From contig JAKOUW010000009.1 of the NCBI GenBank assembly GCA_029782365.1, positions 1-64,000 on the forward strand: 64,000 bases of DNA. The letters run 5' to 3'. The translations under genes were made by a program, and so were the position numbers. Under the pieces are notes generated by a model. The model saw only the letters and a program-made list of their open reading frames with translations. It was not told the origin of the DNA and made no database searches. Shown here one piece after another: positions 49,712 to 58,422 of the stretch (the stretch's first letter is position 1; each line of letters starts with the position of its first letter). The stretch comes from Chloroflexota bacterium. GTDB taxonomy: Bacteria > Chloroflexota > Anaerolineae > Anaerolineales > UBA4823.

Positions 49712-52639
49712 TCAATTCGATTTGACCTGCCTTGATCGCGAAATCGCTTTGAAGATCTCTTCACTTGTGGCGGGGATCAAGGCAAGCACCAATACAACAC
49801 CGATTTCCATCAGGTTCATTGTATGCGTGTTGAAAATCGGCTGCAAGAAAGGCACAAAAATGACCAGCCCAAGCAGAAGAAGGGAAGCCCCAACCGCCAA
49901 CTGCATATAGCGGTTGGAAAAGAAGCCGATATGGAAAATCGATTGATGCTCAGAGCGCACCGTGTATGCCCGGAAAAGCTCGCACAACGAGAGCGTCACA
50001 AATGCCATCGTTTCAGCAGTTTGTACGTCCACGCCTCGCCAGTCATATTGCAATACAAAGAGCAGAGGATTTGCCCCAGCCGGAATCAAGGTACCAGCAC
50101 GCAAATGCCATAGCAGGCCCATGACAAAGGCAGCCAGCGTTGCTCCTGTTTGGGCAATGGTCTGCAGTGTAACGCCTGCTGTCATCGTCCCATTGATGAT
50201 TGGTTCGTGAGCCGGGCGAGGCTTGCGCCGCATGATATCATCATCGCCTTTTTCCATAGCCAGGGCCAGAGCCGGGGCGCCGTCAGTTAACAGATTAAGC
50301 CACAGTAGCTGAATGGGCGTCAGAGGGGTGGGCAATCCTGCGATTGTCGCCAGGAAGATGGTCATAATCTCGGCGACATTGGATGAGAGCAGGAAGTAAA
50401 CAAACTTGCGAATATTGTCATAAATGACGCGGCCCTGTTCAACAGCCGAAACGATGCTGGCATAGTTATCGTCAGTCAGCACCATATCGGCGCTTTCCTT
50501 GGCAACGTCAGTGCCTGTGATGCCCATCGCCACGCCAATATCGGCGCGCTTGATGGAAGGGGCATCGTTAACCCCGTCGCCTGTCATTGCCACCACTTCA
50601 TTGTTGGCGCGCAGCGCATCCACGATGCGCAGCTTGTGTTCAGGAGAAACGCGGGCAAACACATCGGTTTCCTCGACCTGTTTCTTGAGCTCCGCATCGC
50701 TGAGTTGGTTGAGATCAGCGCCTGTCAACACATGATGGCCTTTGCGCAGCAGGCCAATCGATTCGGCGATCGCCCGCGCTGTGTTGGGGTAATCGCCGGT
50801 GATCATAATCGTGCGGATGCCCGCCTGGGCGGCTTTCTGCAAAGCAGGTGACACCTCTGGCCGCGGCGGGTCAATCATGCCCACCAGGCCAATGAAAATC
50901 ATATTCTTTTCCAGGTCCGCCAGGTTGGCAACATCCGGCATGGCCGGCAGAGGCTTGTATGCCACACCCAATACACGCAGAGCCGAACGCGTCATTTCGT
51001 CATTGGCTTGCAAGATCCGCTGCCGTCCGGCCTCATCCAAGAGAGCCGGGGTATCGTCCGCACGCTGGTAACCGCTGCACAGGCTGAGCGCAACGTCGGG
51101 CGCGCCCTTCAATGTCACAACATAACCCTTCATGGGCTGGTAGAAGGGGGAAGCATCTTCAGGCCGGGCATCGATAATATTGTGTACTGTGACCATGCGT
51201 TTGCGCACCGAATCAAATGGCACTTCCTGAACGCGTGGATAGGCCTTGTTCAGCGGGCGCGGCAGCGAGCCCGCCCGGGCTGCCGCCACCACCAGGGCGC
51301 CTTCCGTCGGATCGCCCACCATGCGGTAGGTTTGCTGGTTGCTGGTCTCGCCCGATATTTCCAATTCAGCATCATTGTTCAGAGCCGCTGCCCATAATAA
51401 GCTGCGCACGGCCGGGTAATGAGTCAAATCCACTGCCTGGTTCTTTTCAGAAAAGGCAGCCTGCAGTGTACGGCCTTCTCCGCTGACATGCACCGCCTGT
51501 CCGTCCACCCAGATCTGGGTGACAGACATTTCGTTTTGGGTCAGTGTGCCGGTCTTATCCGAGCAGATAACCGTCGCCGAACCCAACGTTTCGACAGAAG
51601 ACAGGCGGCGGATGAGCGCGTGACGGTGGATCATCTCACGCATACCCAACGCCAGGCTGATTGTCACGACTGCCGGCAAGCCTTCGGGTACGGCGGCGAT
51701 CGCCAGACTGACGGCAATCAGGAACAGCTCTGTGATATCGGCAATTGCTGAGTTGAGGTAAGCCAACAGCCCTCCACCCGGGGCGGTAATCAAGCCGATA
51801 TCGGTATACCGCAGCAGGCCCACGATAAATACAAGGGCGCAGATCGACAGCGCCCCCCAACCCAATACTTTGCCCAGCTCTTCCAGGCGGCGCTGTAAGG
51901 GGGTGGGCTCTTGCTCGACCGATGACAGCATCTCGGCGATCAGGCCGATCTGCGTGCGCATACCCGTAGCCACCACCACCCCCCGGCCGCGCCCATAGGT
52001 CACCAGGGTGCCCATGAAGGCAGTATTCTTGCGATCACCGAGCGGGATATCGGTCGCCAGTTTGATGTTAGCGTTTTTCTGCACCGGCACCGACTCACCG
52101 GTCAGGGCAGCTTCGTCGACACGCAGGTTAACGGCCTCTAACAAACGAATGTCGGCAGGGATATGATTGCCCGCTTCTACAAACACGATATCGCCAGGCA
52201 CCAGTTCTGGCGAGGGCAGTACCTTGCGCGATCCATCGCGCAGCACCTGCGCATCAGGCGCAGCCAGCTTGCGCAGCGCCGCCAGAGCCTGCTCGGCGCG
52301 CCGCTCCTGGATCACGCCCAGGGCGGCGTTCAAAATGACAATCGCCATGATCGCCGCCGCTTCGATAAAATCACCTAAAAGGGCGGAAACCAGCGCAGCC
52401 ACGATCAACAACATCACCACAAAATCTTTAAATTGGTCGAGCAACATCTGCCAGAAGGTCGCGCCTGGAGCTTCGGCCAGGCGGTTTGGGCCATAAAGCT
52501 CCAGCCGGCGGTCAGCTTCTTCTGTCGTCAGGCCGCTTTCCAGGGGAGTTGCTAATTGGTGGGAAATTTCTTGAGGGGTTAGAGAATGCCAATCTTTTTG
52601 TTCAGGATGCGGCTGGGGGCTGTCTTTTGTCTTGGCCAT
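49712..52639 (-). CDS. P-type ATPase (Ca2+-type, PacL/SERCA family)
   Basis: 975 residues. Phosphorylation site [13 protein letters not shown] (Asp361), actuator loop LTGESVPVQ, ion-binding [10 protein letters not shown], hinge [17 protein letters not shown] and about ten helices. The N-terminal [19 protein letters not shown] is typical of the cation ATPases of type IIA. It exports Ca2+ (or Mn2+) from the cytoplasm. The ion is inferred from the family. GAGAGGA precedes the ATG; an extended -10 box is 40 nt upstream. Confidence 0.93.
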   Translation of the reverse strand: MAKTKDSPQPHPEQKDWHSLTPQEISHQLATPLESGLTTEEADRRLELYGPNRLAEAPGATFWQMLLDQFKDFVVMLLIVAALVSALLGDFIEAAAIMAIVILNAALGVIQERRAEQALAALRKLAAPDAQVLRDGSRKVLPSPELVPGDIVFVEAGNHIPADIRLLEAVNLRVDEAALTGESVPVQKNANIKLATDIPLGDRKNTAFMGTLVTYGRGRGVVVATGMRTQIGLIAEMLSSVEQEPTPLQRRLEELGKVLGWGALSICALVFIVGLLRYTDIGLITAPGGGLLAYLNSAIADITELFLIAVSLAIAAVPEGLPAVVTISLALGMREMIHRHALIRRLSSVETLGSATVICSDKTGTLTQNEMSVTQIWVDGQAVHVSGEGRTLQAAFSEKNQAVDLTHYPAVRSLLWAAALNNDAELEISGETSNQQTYRMVGDPTEGALVVAAARAGSLPRPLNKAYPRVQEVPFDSVRKRMVTVHNIIDARPEDASPFYQPMKGYVVTLKGAPDVALSLCSGYQRADDTPALLDEAGRQRILQANDEMTRSALRVLGVAYKPLPAMPDVANLADLEKNMIFIGLVGMIDPPRPEVSPALQKAAQAGIRTIMITGDYPNTARAIAESIGLLRKGHHVLTGADLNQLSDAELKKQVEETDVFARVSPEHKLRIVDALRANNEVVAMTGDGVNDAPSIKRADIGVAMGITGTDVAKESADMVLTDDNYASIVSAVEQGRVIYDNIRKFVYFLLSSNVAEIMTIFLATIAGLPTPLTPIQLLWLNLLTDGAPALALAMEKGDDDIMRRKPRPAHEPIINGTMTAGVTLQTIAQTGATLAAFVMGLLWHLRAGTLIPAGANPLLFVLQYDWRGVDVQTAETMAFVTLSLCELFRAYTVRSEHQSIFHIGFFSNRYMQLAVGASLLLLGLVIFVPFLQPIFNTHTMNLMEIGVVLVLALIPATSEEIFKAISRSRQVKSN

Positions 52640-52678
52640 CGGGGAATCCTCTCGACAGGAAAATGGAGTTGCAGAATT

Positions 52679-52684
52679 ATTATA
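52679..52684 (-). promoter_or_regulatory. Extended -10 box of the P-type ATPase gene
   Basis: TGCTATAAT (TATAAT at 52684-52679) on the minus strand; no good -35 box. Confidence 0.55.
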
Positions 52685-52768
52685 GCATGTGAAAAGCCTC
52701 CCAAAGTGCGCAGCGAGAAAGCACGGACATCTATCCGCAAAACCCTTTCAGAGCCTTCTTCGTGATGC

Positions 52769-52774
52769 TATAAT
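52769..52774 (+). promoter_or_regulatory. Extended -10 box of icd
   Basis: TGCTATAAT, with TATAAT at 52769-52774; the leader is about 40 nt and ends in AAGGAG. Confidence 0.55.
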
Positions 52775-52818
52775 CGGCAAGCAAAGCACTTGTTGAGATC
52801 ATGTTGAAGGAGTGAAAG

Positions 52819-54123
52819 ATGGCATATAAAATCGTAAAGGTCCCCGAGGGCGGCCAAAAAATTGGTATTCACAATGGCAAATTAAACGTACCGGACTGCC
52901 CTGTTCTACCTTTCGTAGAAGGCGACGGCACCGGTCGGGATATCTGGCGCGCTTCGGTGCGCGTCTTCGATGCGGCTGTTGAAAAAGCCTACAAAGGCAG
53001 CCGCAAAATCGCCTGGATGGAAGTTTTCGCTGGTGAGAAAGCGTACAACAATTTCGGTTCGTGGCTGCCAGATGAAACAGTGCAGGGTTTCCAGGAATTC
53101 CTGGTGGGCATTAAAGGGCCGTTGACCACGCCCATCGGCGGAGGCATCCGTTCATTGAACGTGGCTCTGCGCAAGGCGCTCGACCTGTATGTCTGCCAGC
53201 GCCCGGTGCGCTACTTCAACGGCGTGCCGTCGCCAGTCAAGCACCCCGAATACGTGGACATGGTTATTTTCCGTGAAAACACGGAAGACATTTATACCGG
53301 CATCGAGTTCGAGAACGGCACTCCCGGCAACCAGGCTTTTAAAGACCTGCTCAAACAGCATTTCCCCAGTGAATTTGGCAAAATTCGCTTCCCCGACACC
53401 GCCGGGATCGGCATCAAACCTGTTTCGAAGGAAGGCACTTTCCGTCTGGTGAGGGCTGCCATTCAGTGGGCGCTGGACAACAAGCGCAAGAGTGTCACCC
53501 TGGTACATAAGGGCAACATCATGAAATACACCGAAGGCGCTTTCCGCAATTGGGGCTATGAACTGGCCGAAAGTGAGTTTTCCAACAAGGTTTACACCTG
53601 GGCGCAATGGGAACGCACTAAGGAAGAAGAGGGCGAAGATGCCGCGAACGCCGAACAGGATGCTGCTTTAAAATCTGGCAAGCTGTTGATCAAAGACGTC
53701 ATCGCCGATATTGTCTTCCAGCAGACCATCACCCGGGCGCGCGATTTTGACGTCCTGGCGACGATGAATCTGAACGGCGATTATCTCTCGGATGCCCTGG
53801 CGGCCCAGGTGGGCGGCATTGGCATTGCCCCCGGCGGCAATATTAACTATGCCACCGGGCATGCCGTCTTTGAAGCCACGCATGGCACCGCGCCGAAGTA
53901 CGCCGATAAGGATGTAGTCAATCCCGGCTCGGTCATTCTGTCGGGGGAAATGATGTTCCGCTACATGGGTTGGGGGGAAGCGGCAGACCTGATCATCAAA
54001 GGTATGGACGGAGCTATCGGCGCCAAAACAGTGACTTATGACTTCCACCGCCTGATGGAAGGCGCCGCGCTGCTCAAATGCTCGGAATTTGGCGACGCCA
54101 TCATCAAGCACATGGTGGACTGA
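52819..54123 (+). CDS. icd: Isocitrate dehydrogenase (NADP-type)
   Basis: 434 residues. [28 protein letters not shown] (substrate-binding Ser in IRSLN), [31 protein letters not shown], and C-terminal [13 protein letters not shown] are diagnostic. It oxidatively decarboxylates isocitrate to 2-oxoglutarate in the TCA cycle. AAGGAGTGAAAG precedes the ATG. It is monocistronic and ends in a very strong terminator. Confidence 0.96.
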   Translation: MAYKIVKVPEGGQKIGIHNGKLNVPDCPVLPFVEGDGTGRDIWRASVRVFDAAVEKAYKGSRKIAWMEVFAGEKAYNNFGSWLPDETVQGFQEFLVGIKGPLTTPIGGGIRSLNVALRKALDLYVCQRPVRYFNGVPSPVKHPEYVDMVIFRENTEDIYTGIEFENGTPGNQAFKDLLKQHFPSEFGKIRFPDTAGIGIKPVSKEGTFRLVRAAIQWALDNKRKSVTLVHKGNIMKYTEGAFRNWGYELAESEFSNKVYTWAQWERTKEEEGEDAANAEQDAALKSGKLLIKDVIADIVFQQTITRARDFDVLATMNLNGDYLSDALAAQVGGIGIAPGGNINYATGHAVFEATHGTAPKYADKDVVNPGSVILSGEMMFRYMGWGEAADLIIKGMDGAIGAKTVTYDFHRLMEGAALLKCSEFGDAIIKHMVD

Positions 54124-54140
54124 TCTCAAGGAAACAACCT

Positions 54141-54175
54141 GACACACCCCGAATCTTTTCGGGGTGTGTCTTTTT
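54141..54175 (+). terminator. Terminator of icd
   Basis: 13-bp stem GACACACCCCGAA / TTCGGGGTGTGTC, loop TCTT, then TTTTT. Confidence 0.95.
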
Positions 54176-54202
54176 ATTGGCGGATCTGCCGAAAACTGCC
54201 TC

Positions 54203-54256
54203 TTGATTAGAACAAAAATTCTGTTTATAATAGATACAATTCGACTAATATTAGTC
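54203..54256 (+). promoter_or_regulatory. Promoter and palindromes of the VOC gene
   Basis: TTGATT (54203-54208), 17-nt spacer, TATAAT (54226-54231). AGAACAAAAATTCT (54209-54222) fills the spacer. The perfect 14-bp palindrome GACTAATATTAGTC (54243-54256) lies at the start of the leader. Confidence 0.7.
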
Positions 54257-54321
54257 TGATTTCCAGACACGTGACAGTGCCAATTGCCTGGCGTTGTCCA
54301 ATCCAAAAGGAGCGAAACAAA

Positions 54322-54795
54322 ATGCAAAAGATCACCCCCTACTTGTGGTTCGATACGGAAGCCGAAGAAGCGGCAAATTTTTACACTTCGTTGTTCAAAA
54401 ATTCAAAAATTTCGGGGATCAGCCGATACGGTGAGGGAGCTCCCAAGCCCGCTGGCTCGGTGATGACCATCAGTTTCGAACTGGATGGCCAGGAATTTGT
54501 CGCCTTGAACGGTGGTCCGGAGTTCAAATTTAACGAATCGATTTCGCTGTATGTCAACTGCCAGGACCAGGCTGAAGTCGACTGGTTCTGGGAGAAGCTG
54601 ACCGAAGGCGGTGAAGAAGGCCCTTGCGGCTGGCTCAAAGATCGCTACGGCCTGTCCTGGCAAGTCATCCCTTCTGGTCTGGGCGAAATGATCGCCGGTC
54701 CGGATGCCGCAAAATCACAGCGCGCCTTGCAGGCAATGTTTCAGATGAAGAAGATCGACCTGAACCAGATGCGCCTGGCATACGAGCAAGGATAG
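54322..54795 (+). CDS. VOC-fold protein (PhnB/3-demethylubiquinone methyltransferase-like)
   Basis: 157 residues from the ATG at 54322 (AAGGAGCG upstream). KITPYLWFDTEAEEAANFYT, SLFKNSKI, FVALNGGPEFKFNESISLYV and DRYGLSWQVIP are characteristic of the small PhnB-like glyoxalase/bleomycin-resistance (VOC) family, homodimeric metal or ligand-binding proteins. The function is unknown. The promoter has two inverted repeats, so it is probably regulated. Confidence 0.86.
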   Translation: MQKITPYLWFDTEAEEAANFYTSLFKNSKISGISRYGEGAPKPAGSVMTISFELDGQEFVALNGGPEFKFNESISLYVNCQDQAEVDWFWEKLTEGGEEGPCGWLKDRYGLSWQVIPSGLGEMIAGPDAAKSQRALQAMFQMKKIDLNQMRLAYEQG

Positions 54796-54836
54796 CAAAA
54801 CCAAGCCAGACAATCAGTTATCCGCCAGGCGCGGAG

Positions 54837-56510
54837 TTATTCATCGATCTCTGCCAGATACCCCAGTTCGGCCAGGGCAGCCACTACCTTATCCACCGCG
54901 CCCGACCTGACAGCGATAGTCGTAGGGCCGAGGGGGTCTCCCAGATAACGACCTGCTTTGGAAGCGCGCAGCGTTTGCAGTAAGTCTGGGCTGGACAGGC
55001 GTAACACCACCAATTTTTGTAAGCGGGCTTCTACGCCCTGGCGCTCCCAACGCTCCAGGGCGCGGCCCAGGTTTGGCGGGGTGACGCGGCCAAACCGGCT
55101 CAGCAGTCCCATCAGTTGATTGGAGGTCAGACCTTGCTGGCGGGCGCGCGACAAAGAAGCCGGGCTGAGTTGGTAAACATAATCCTGAAGACTTTCGCTC
55201 TCCCAACTGGCAAAGCGCGCCAGCTGGTAGCGCAGCCAGCGCGGCGCGAGGCGAGGCACAAACAGGCGGAAGTCAGAGCGCGCCTGAACCACCCCATCTT
55301 CGCTTGCCAGACCCTGCGGCGGCTTGCCTTGTAATAAGTCGGCTGCCCAAGCTGAAAATCGGAAGGCAGTCACCGGCGCTGTTGGGTTTTCCTCCGGGTT
55401 GGCAGGCAGGGCCAGGTCAACCACCCCTAACCAATACAGAGGACCGCTGATGATAAAGCGCAGCAAGGCGCCGTCCACCTGGTCCCAACTATCGAAACCG
55501 CGCAGGTAGTTGCCGCTTGCCTGGTCGAGGAGATACCAGGAGTCATAATCACCCGCCGGGCGTTGAAAATCCGGGTAACGCTGGCGAATAGTTTCCAGGA
55601 AAGCGGCCACGCTCCAAAAAGGAGCCGGCCGTCCATCCTCAAAACCTGGGACTGTGCTCAAGAAATCGAGCGCTGCCTGGCGAGCGCGCAGCGGATCATT
55701 TTTCCATTCACCCTCGGCTGCCAGGCCAGGGACGAGGAGAAGATCGTTGAAGCGGTCGCTTTTCAACCAGCCGCGCATCAGCGCCACCAAAGCCTCAGGC
55801 CGGCTGGCTTCCAGCCACACGCGGGTTGGCTCAGGTAATGGCAGGCCAGCCGCATCGAGTAAACCCGCTGCGCCGAGCAGGCATTTTAACGCTACAAAAG
55901 ATGGCGCAAAACGACCCCACCCCTGGGCTGCCGTTTGCAGCTTTTCGGCAGGCAGCCCCAGGCGCAAACCGGCCAGGGTTGTGCAAGCATGATCCAATAC
56001 ATGGTCGGCAGCAGGCAAAATGAAGGCGCGCTCCAGGGGTGAGGCGGCGCGGCCCAGGGCTGCCGCGACCCCGCTGCGCGGCGGCGGCAGCAGCGCCGCC
56101 AGGTCATCGGGCACATAGGCGAATTCTTCCGGACCGCTGGGAGCGTCGAAAAAGGCGCGTGCCAGCAGCGCCCGGTACCACAGCATCTCCACAGGTGAAA
56201 TTGGGCTGCGTTGGGGTTGTTCGCGATCCCGGCGCGCCGGCCCCATTTCGCGCAGGGCGCCGAATTTGCGCGTGAACTGCGCCCAGGGCAGCCTCCCGCT
56301 GTGATTCAACAGGTCATCCAACGCAGCGCGTGTCTCCGCGGGCAGCTCTGCTACCATGGCTGCCACCCGCTCGCGGTCTAGCAGCAAGGCGGTCAGCCTG
56401 GGCAAGCCGGTGCGTGCATCCGGGGCATCCAGGCTCTCGCCCCACTGTTCGGCCACGATGCGTAAATGGCCGAGATCTTTTCCTTGCAGGCTTTTCAGCA
56501 AATCCGGCAT
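54837..56510 (-). CDS. XPB/Ssl2-like helicase-associated protein without helicase domain
   Basis: 557 residues from the ATG at 56510, with AGGCAG weakly upstream. The C-terminal half contains DFRLFVPRLAPRWLRYQLAR, YQLSPASLSRARQQGLTSNQ and LVVLRLSSPDLLQTLRAS, which recall the helicase C-terminal-associated domain (PF13625 type) that accompanies XPB-like helicases in Actinobacteria. There are no Walker motifs, so this is not a helicase itself. It starts 10 nt after the lipid kinase stop. Its partner is presumably encoded elsewhere. Confidence 0.6.
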   Translation of the reverse strand: MPDLLKSLQGKDLGHLRIVAEQWGESLDAPDARTGLPRLTALLLDRERVAAMVAELPAETRAALDDLLNHSGRLPWAQFTRKFGALREMGPARRDREQPQRSPISPVEMLWYRALLARAFFDAPSGPEEFAYVPDDLAALLPPPRSGVAAALGRAASPLERAFILPAADHVLDHACTTLAGLRLGLPAEKLQTAAQGWGRFAPSFVALKCLLGAAGLLDAAGLPLPEPTRVWLEASRPEALVALMRGWLKSDRFNDLLLVPGLAAEGEWKNDPLRARQAALDFLSTVPGFEDGRPAPFWSVAAFLETIRQRYPDFQRPAGDYDSWYLLDQASGNYLRGFDSWDQVDGALLRFIISGPLYWLGVVDLALPANPEENPTAPVTAFRFSAWAADLLQGKPPQGLASEDGVVQARSDFRLFVPRLAPRWLRYQLARFASWESESLQDYVYQLSPASLSRARQQGLTSNQLMGLLSRFGRVTPPNLGRALERWERQGVEARLQKLVVLRLSSPDLLQTLRASKAGRYLGDPLGPTTIAVRSGAVDKVVAALAELGYLAEIDE

Positions 56511-56520
56511 ACTGCCTGAG

Positions 56521-57438
56521 CTAAACGGCGACTTGCAGCGCCCCAGGTAGAAGCTCGATGAATAGATCCCGGAAATCCGTACCAAAGCCGGCATAAATCT
56601 CGCCGTCGGCATGGATAATCAAAGGACCATCTGCTTTGAGTTCCAGGCGGTTGAGTTGTCCCAAAGAGACAGATGAAAACTTACCGTGAGTACCTTTCAT
56701 CACTTCCGGTAAGATGCGCAGCATCATCGGCCGCGAAACGCGCCGGATGCGGGCGTAATTCAACACGCCATCGCTGTTGCGCGCTCCAGGCGCTATCAAA
56801 AAACCGCCGCCTTCTCGCTCGCCGTTGCACACCGCCAACAACAGCAGATCTTCAGACCATTCTTCGCGGTCGGTTTTCACCTGGATATGCGGCGCGTCGT
56901 GGTTGAGCAGGATCGTTTGCAGAACGGCTGCCAGGTAGAGCGGAAAACCGCGCAGGTAGGTGAATTTGCGTGAACGGATCGTCACGGTGGCGTCAAAGCC
57001 GATGCCCAGCGTATTGTCCCAATAAATTTCACGTCCATGACTGTCGCGCATCACACCAATATCAACCGCTCTCATACGCCCACCCATCGCCTGGCGAATC
57101 GCCTGGTGCGGTTGGGCGCTCATGCCCATTGCAAAAGCAAAATCATTGCCTGTCCCCAGCGGCACGATGCCCATCTGCGGCCTGTACTCTGCAGGGACGC
57201 GCATCAGGCCGTTAATTACTTCATGCGCTGTGCCATCCCCACCCACAGCGATCACTTTTGTATAACCTGCCTCCCCAGCCTGGCGCGCTAACTCGGTGGC
57301 ATGCGCTGGATAGACTGTGCCAGCCCAGTCCGCGCCGCCCAATTCATCCACAACCGCCCGCAGGTCGGCGGCTGTGCGCCAGGCTCGGCCCAGGTCGGCA
57401 TTCGGGTTGACAATTATTTTCACTTTCGAGGCGGGCAT
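56521..57438 (-). CDS. Diacylglycerol/lipid kinase (YegS/BmrU type)
   Basis: 305 residues. KIIVNPNADLGRA, the catalytic VGGDGTAHEVING (GGDGT 66-70), PLGTGNDFAFAMG and NTLGIGFDATV match the DAGK-catalytic family. It phosphorylates diacylglycerol, sphingosine or another lipid; substrate not predictable. A TAAAAT box 7 nt upstream of the ATG makes a leaderless mRNA likely. Confidence 0.92.
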   Translation of the reverse strand: MPASKVKIIVNPNADLGRAWRTAADLRAVVDELGGADWAGTVYPAHATELARQAGEAGYTKVIAVGGDGTAHEVINGLMRVPAEYRPQMGIVPLGTGNDFAFAMGMSAQPHQAIRQAMGGRMRAVDIGVMRDSHGREIYWDNTLGIGFDATVTIRSRKFTYLRGFPLYLAAVLQTILLNHDAPHIQVKTDREEWSEDLLLLAVCNGEREGGGFLIAPGARNSDGVLNYARIRRVSRPMMLRILPEVMKGTHGKFSSVSLGQLNRLELKADGPLIIHADGEIYAGFGTDFRDLFIELLPGALQVAV

Positions 57439-57445
57439 AGGGGAA

Positions 57446-57451
57446 ATTTTA
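57446..57451 (-). promoter_or_regulatory. -10 box of the lipid kinase gene (leaderless)
   Basis: TAAAAT on the minus strand, 7 nt before the ATG. Confidence 0.5.
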
Positions 57452-57468
57452 CCACCTTCCAGGTATGG

Positions 57469-58230
57469 CTACTCTACCCGCGCCGGGACTGCGATCTGCC
57501 CTTCCTGCGGATCGCCCAACAGGCTCAATCGCTCTGGGTGATTGGCTGCCAGCCAGGCCGTGAATGCCGCAGCCAACGCGTCCAGCTCAGCGGAGGTGTA
57601 CAGTTTTTCCTGTGGTAACACCCCCTGGAGCAGACGGTGGCGGGTGATCTCCTCGAAAAAATCCATCGGATCGGGTATTCTCAAATTCTCAGCGAACAAA
57701 ACAAGCTGGCGCTGGAGCCGGCCTTCCAGGGTGCCTTTTGGCAAGGGCGCTTTTTTTAACCACAGGCTGAAGGAAGCATGAGGATACACCTCAAGGCGGC
57801 ACAAGGGGGTTATTTCGCCAGGTTGGTACTGCTTGTATCCCAGGCCCTCCAGGCGACGATGCAGCGCAAATCCCTGGCGCATCCAACCTGGGGCGTCTTT
57901 TTCGTTCGCCGGTGTTTGTGGGCAGGTTATTTTCATCAGGCGGAGCTGGTATTCAGCCAGGCGAAAGCCCATCCATCGCCCAGGACGCGGCGGCGGGTTG
58001 AGACGAGCGCGAAATTCTGCGTTTTCCAATAAACCCAGGTTTGGCCGCTGGGGCGCACATAGCGCGGCGCAGGCCTGGCGCTGACCGGCCAGAAAAGCCA
58101 GGATATCATTCAACCCGCCCTGTCCCAGGGCTAACAGCCGCAGGCTGCCATCCAGTGCAGCATACGTCAGCGGCCGCTGGCCAGCAGTCGGGTCGATACC
58201 AATGTAAGTCGTTTGTTCATTGAACATCAT
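57469..58230 (-). CDS. DUF429 protein (RNase-H-like nuclease fold)
   Basis: 253 residues. TYIGIDPTAGQRPLTYAAL at the N-terminus has the DUF429 pattern (xxxGIDxxxxR), with RLEVYPHASFSLW and LDALAAAFTAWLAANHPE further on. The fold resembles RNase H/actin-like nucleases; the role is unknown. It lies 30 nt upstream of the lipid kinase. Confidence 0.72.
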   Translation of the reverse strand: MMFNEQTTYIGIDPTAGQRPLTYAALDGSLRLLALGQGGLNDILAFLAGQRQACAALCAPQRPNLGLLENAEFRARLNPPPRPGRWMGFRLAEYQLRLMKITCPQTPANEKDAPGWMRQGFALHRRLEGLGYKQYQPGEITPLCRLEVYPHASFSLWLKKAPLPKGTLEGRLQRQLVLFAENLRIPDPMDFFEEITRHRLLQGVLPQEKLYTSAELDALAAAFTAWLAANHPERLSLLGDPQEGQIAVPARVE

Positions 58231-58292
58231 TCGTTTGCACTCCGCCGCTCAAAATCGGGATAAGTGTCATGCCTATAAGAATACACCTGTCT

Positions 58293-58385
58293 TTGACTCT
58301 GTACACAGGCTAAGCTATACTTATATTACTCGTAGAATGCCGGGAGGGCAACCCACCGGCGCACAAAACCGGGTTTGAGTTCCGG
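58293..58385 (+). promoter_or_regulatory. Promoter and structured leader of the aldehyde dehydrogenase gene
   Basis: TTGACT (58293-58298), 17-nt spacer, TATACT (58316-58321). The leader of about 95 nt contains the hairpin GCCGG-GGG / CCC-CCGGC (58339-58360) and a weaker CCGG/CCGG one (58369-58385), followed by AAGGAGG at the ATG. Confidence 0.6.
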
Positions 58386-58422
58386 AATTTTTCAATCCAA
58401 CCTATTCAAGGAGGTTTTTCGA

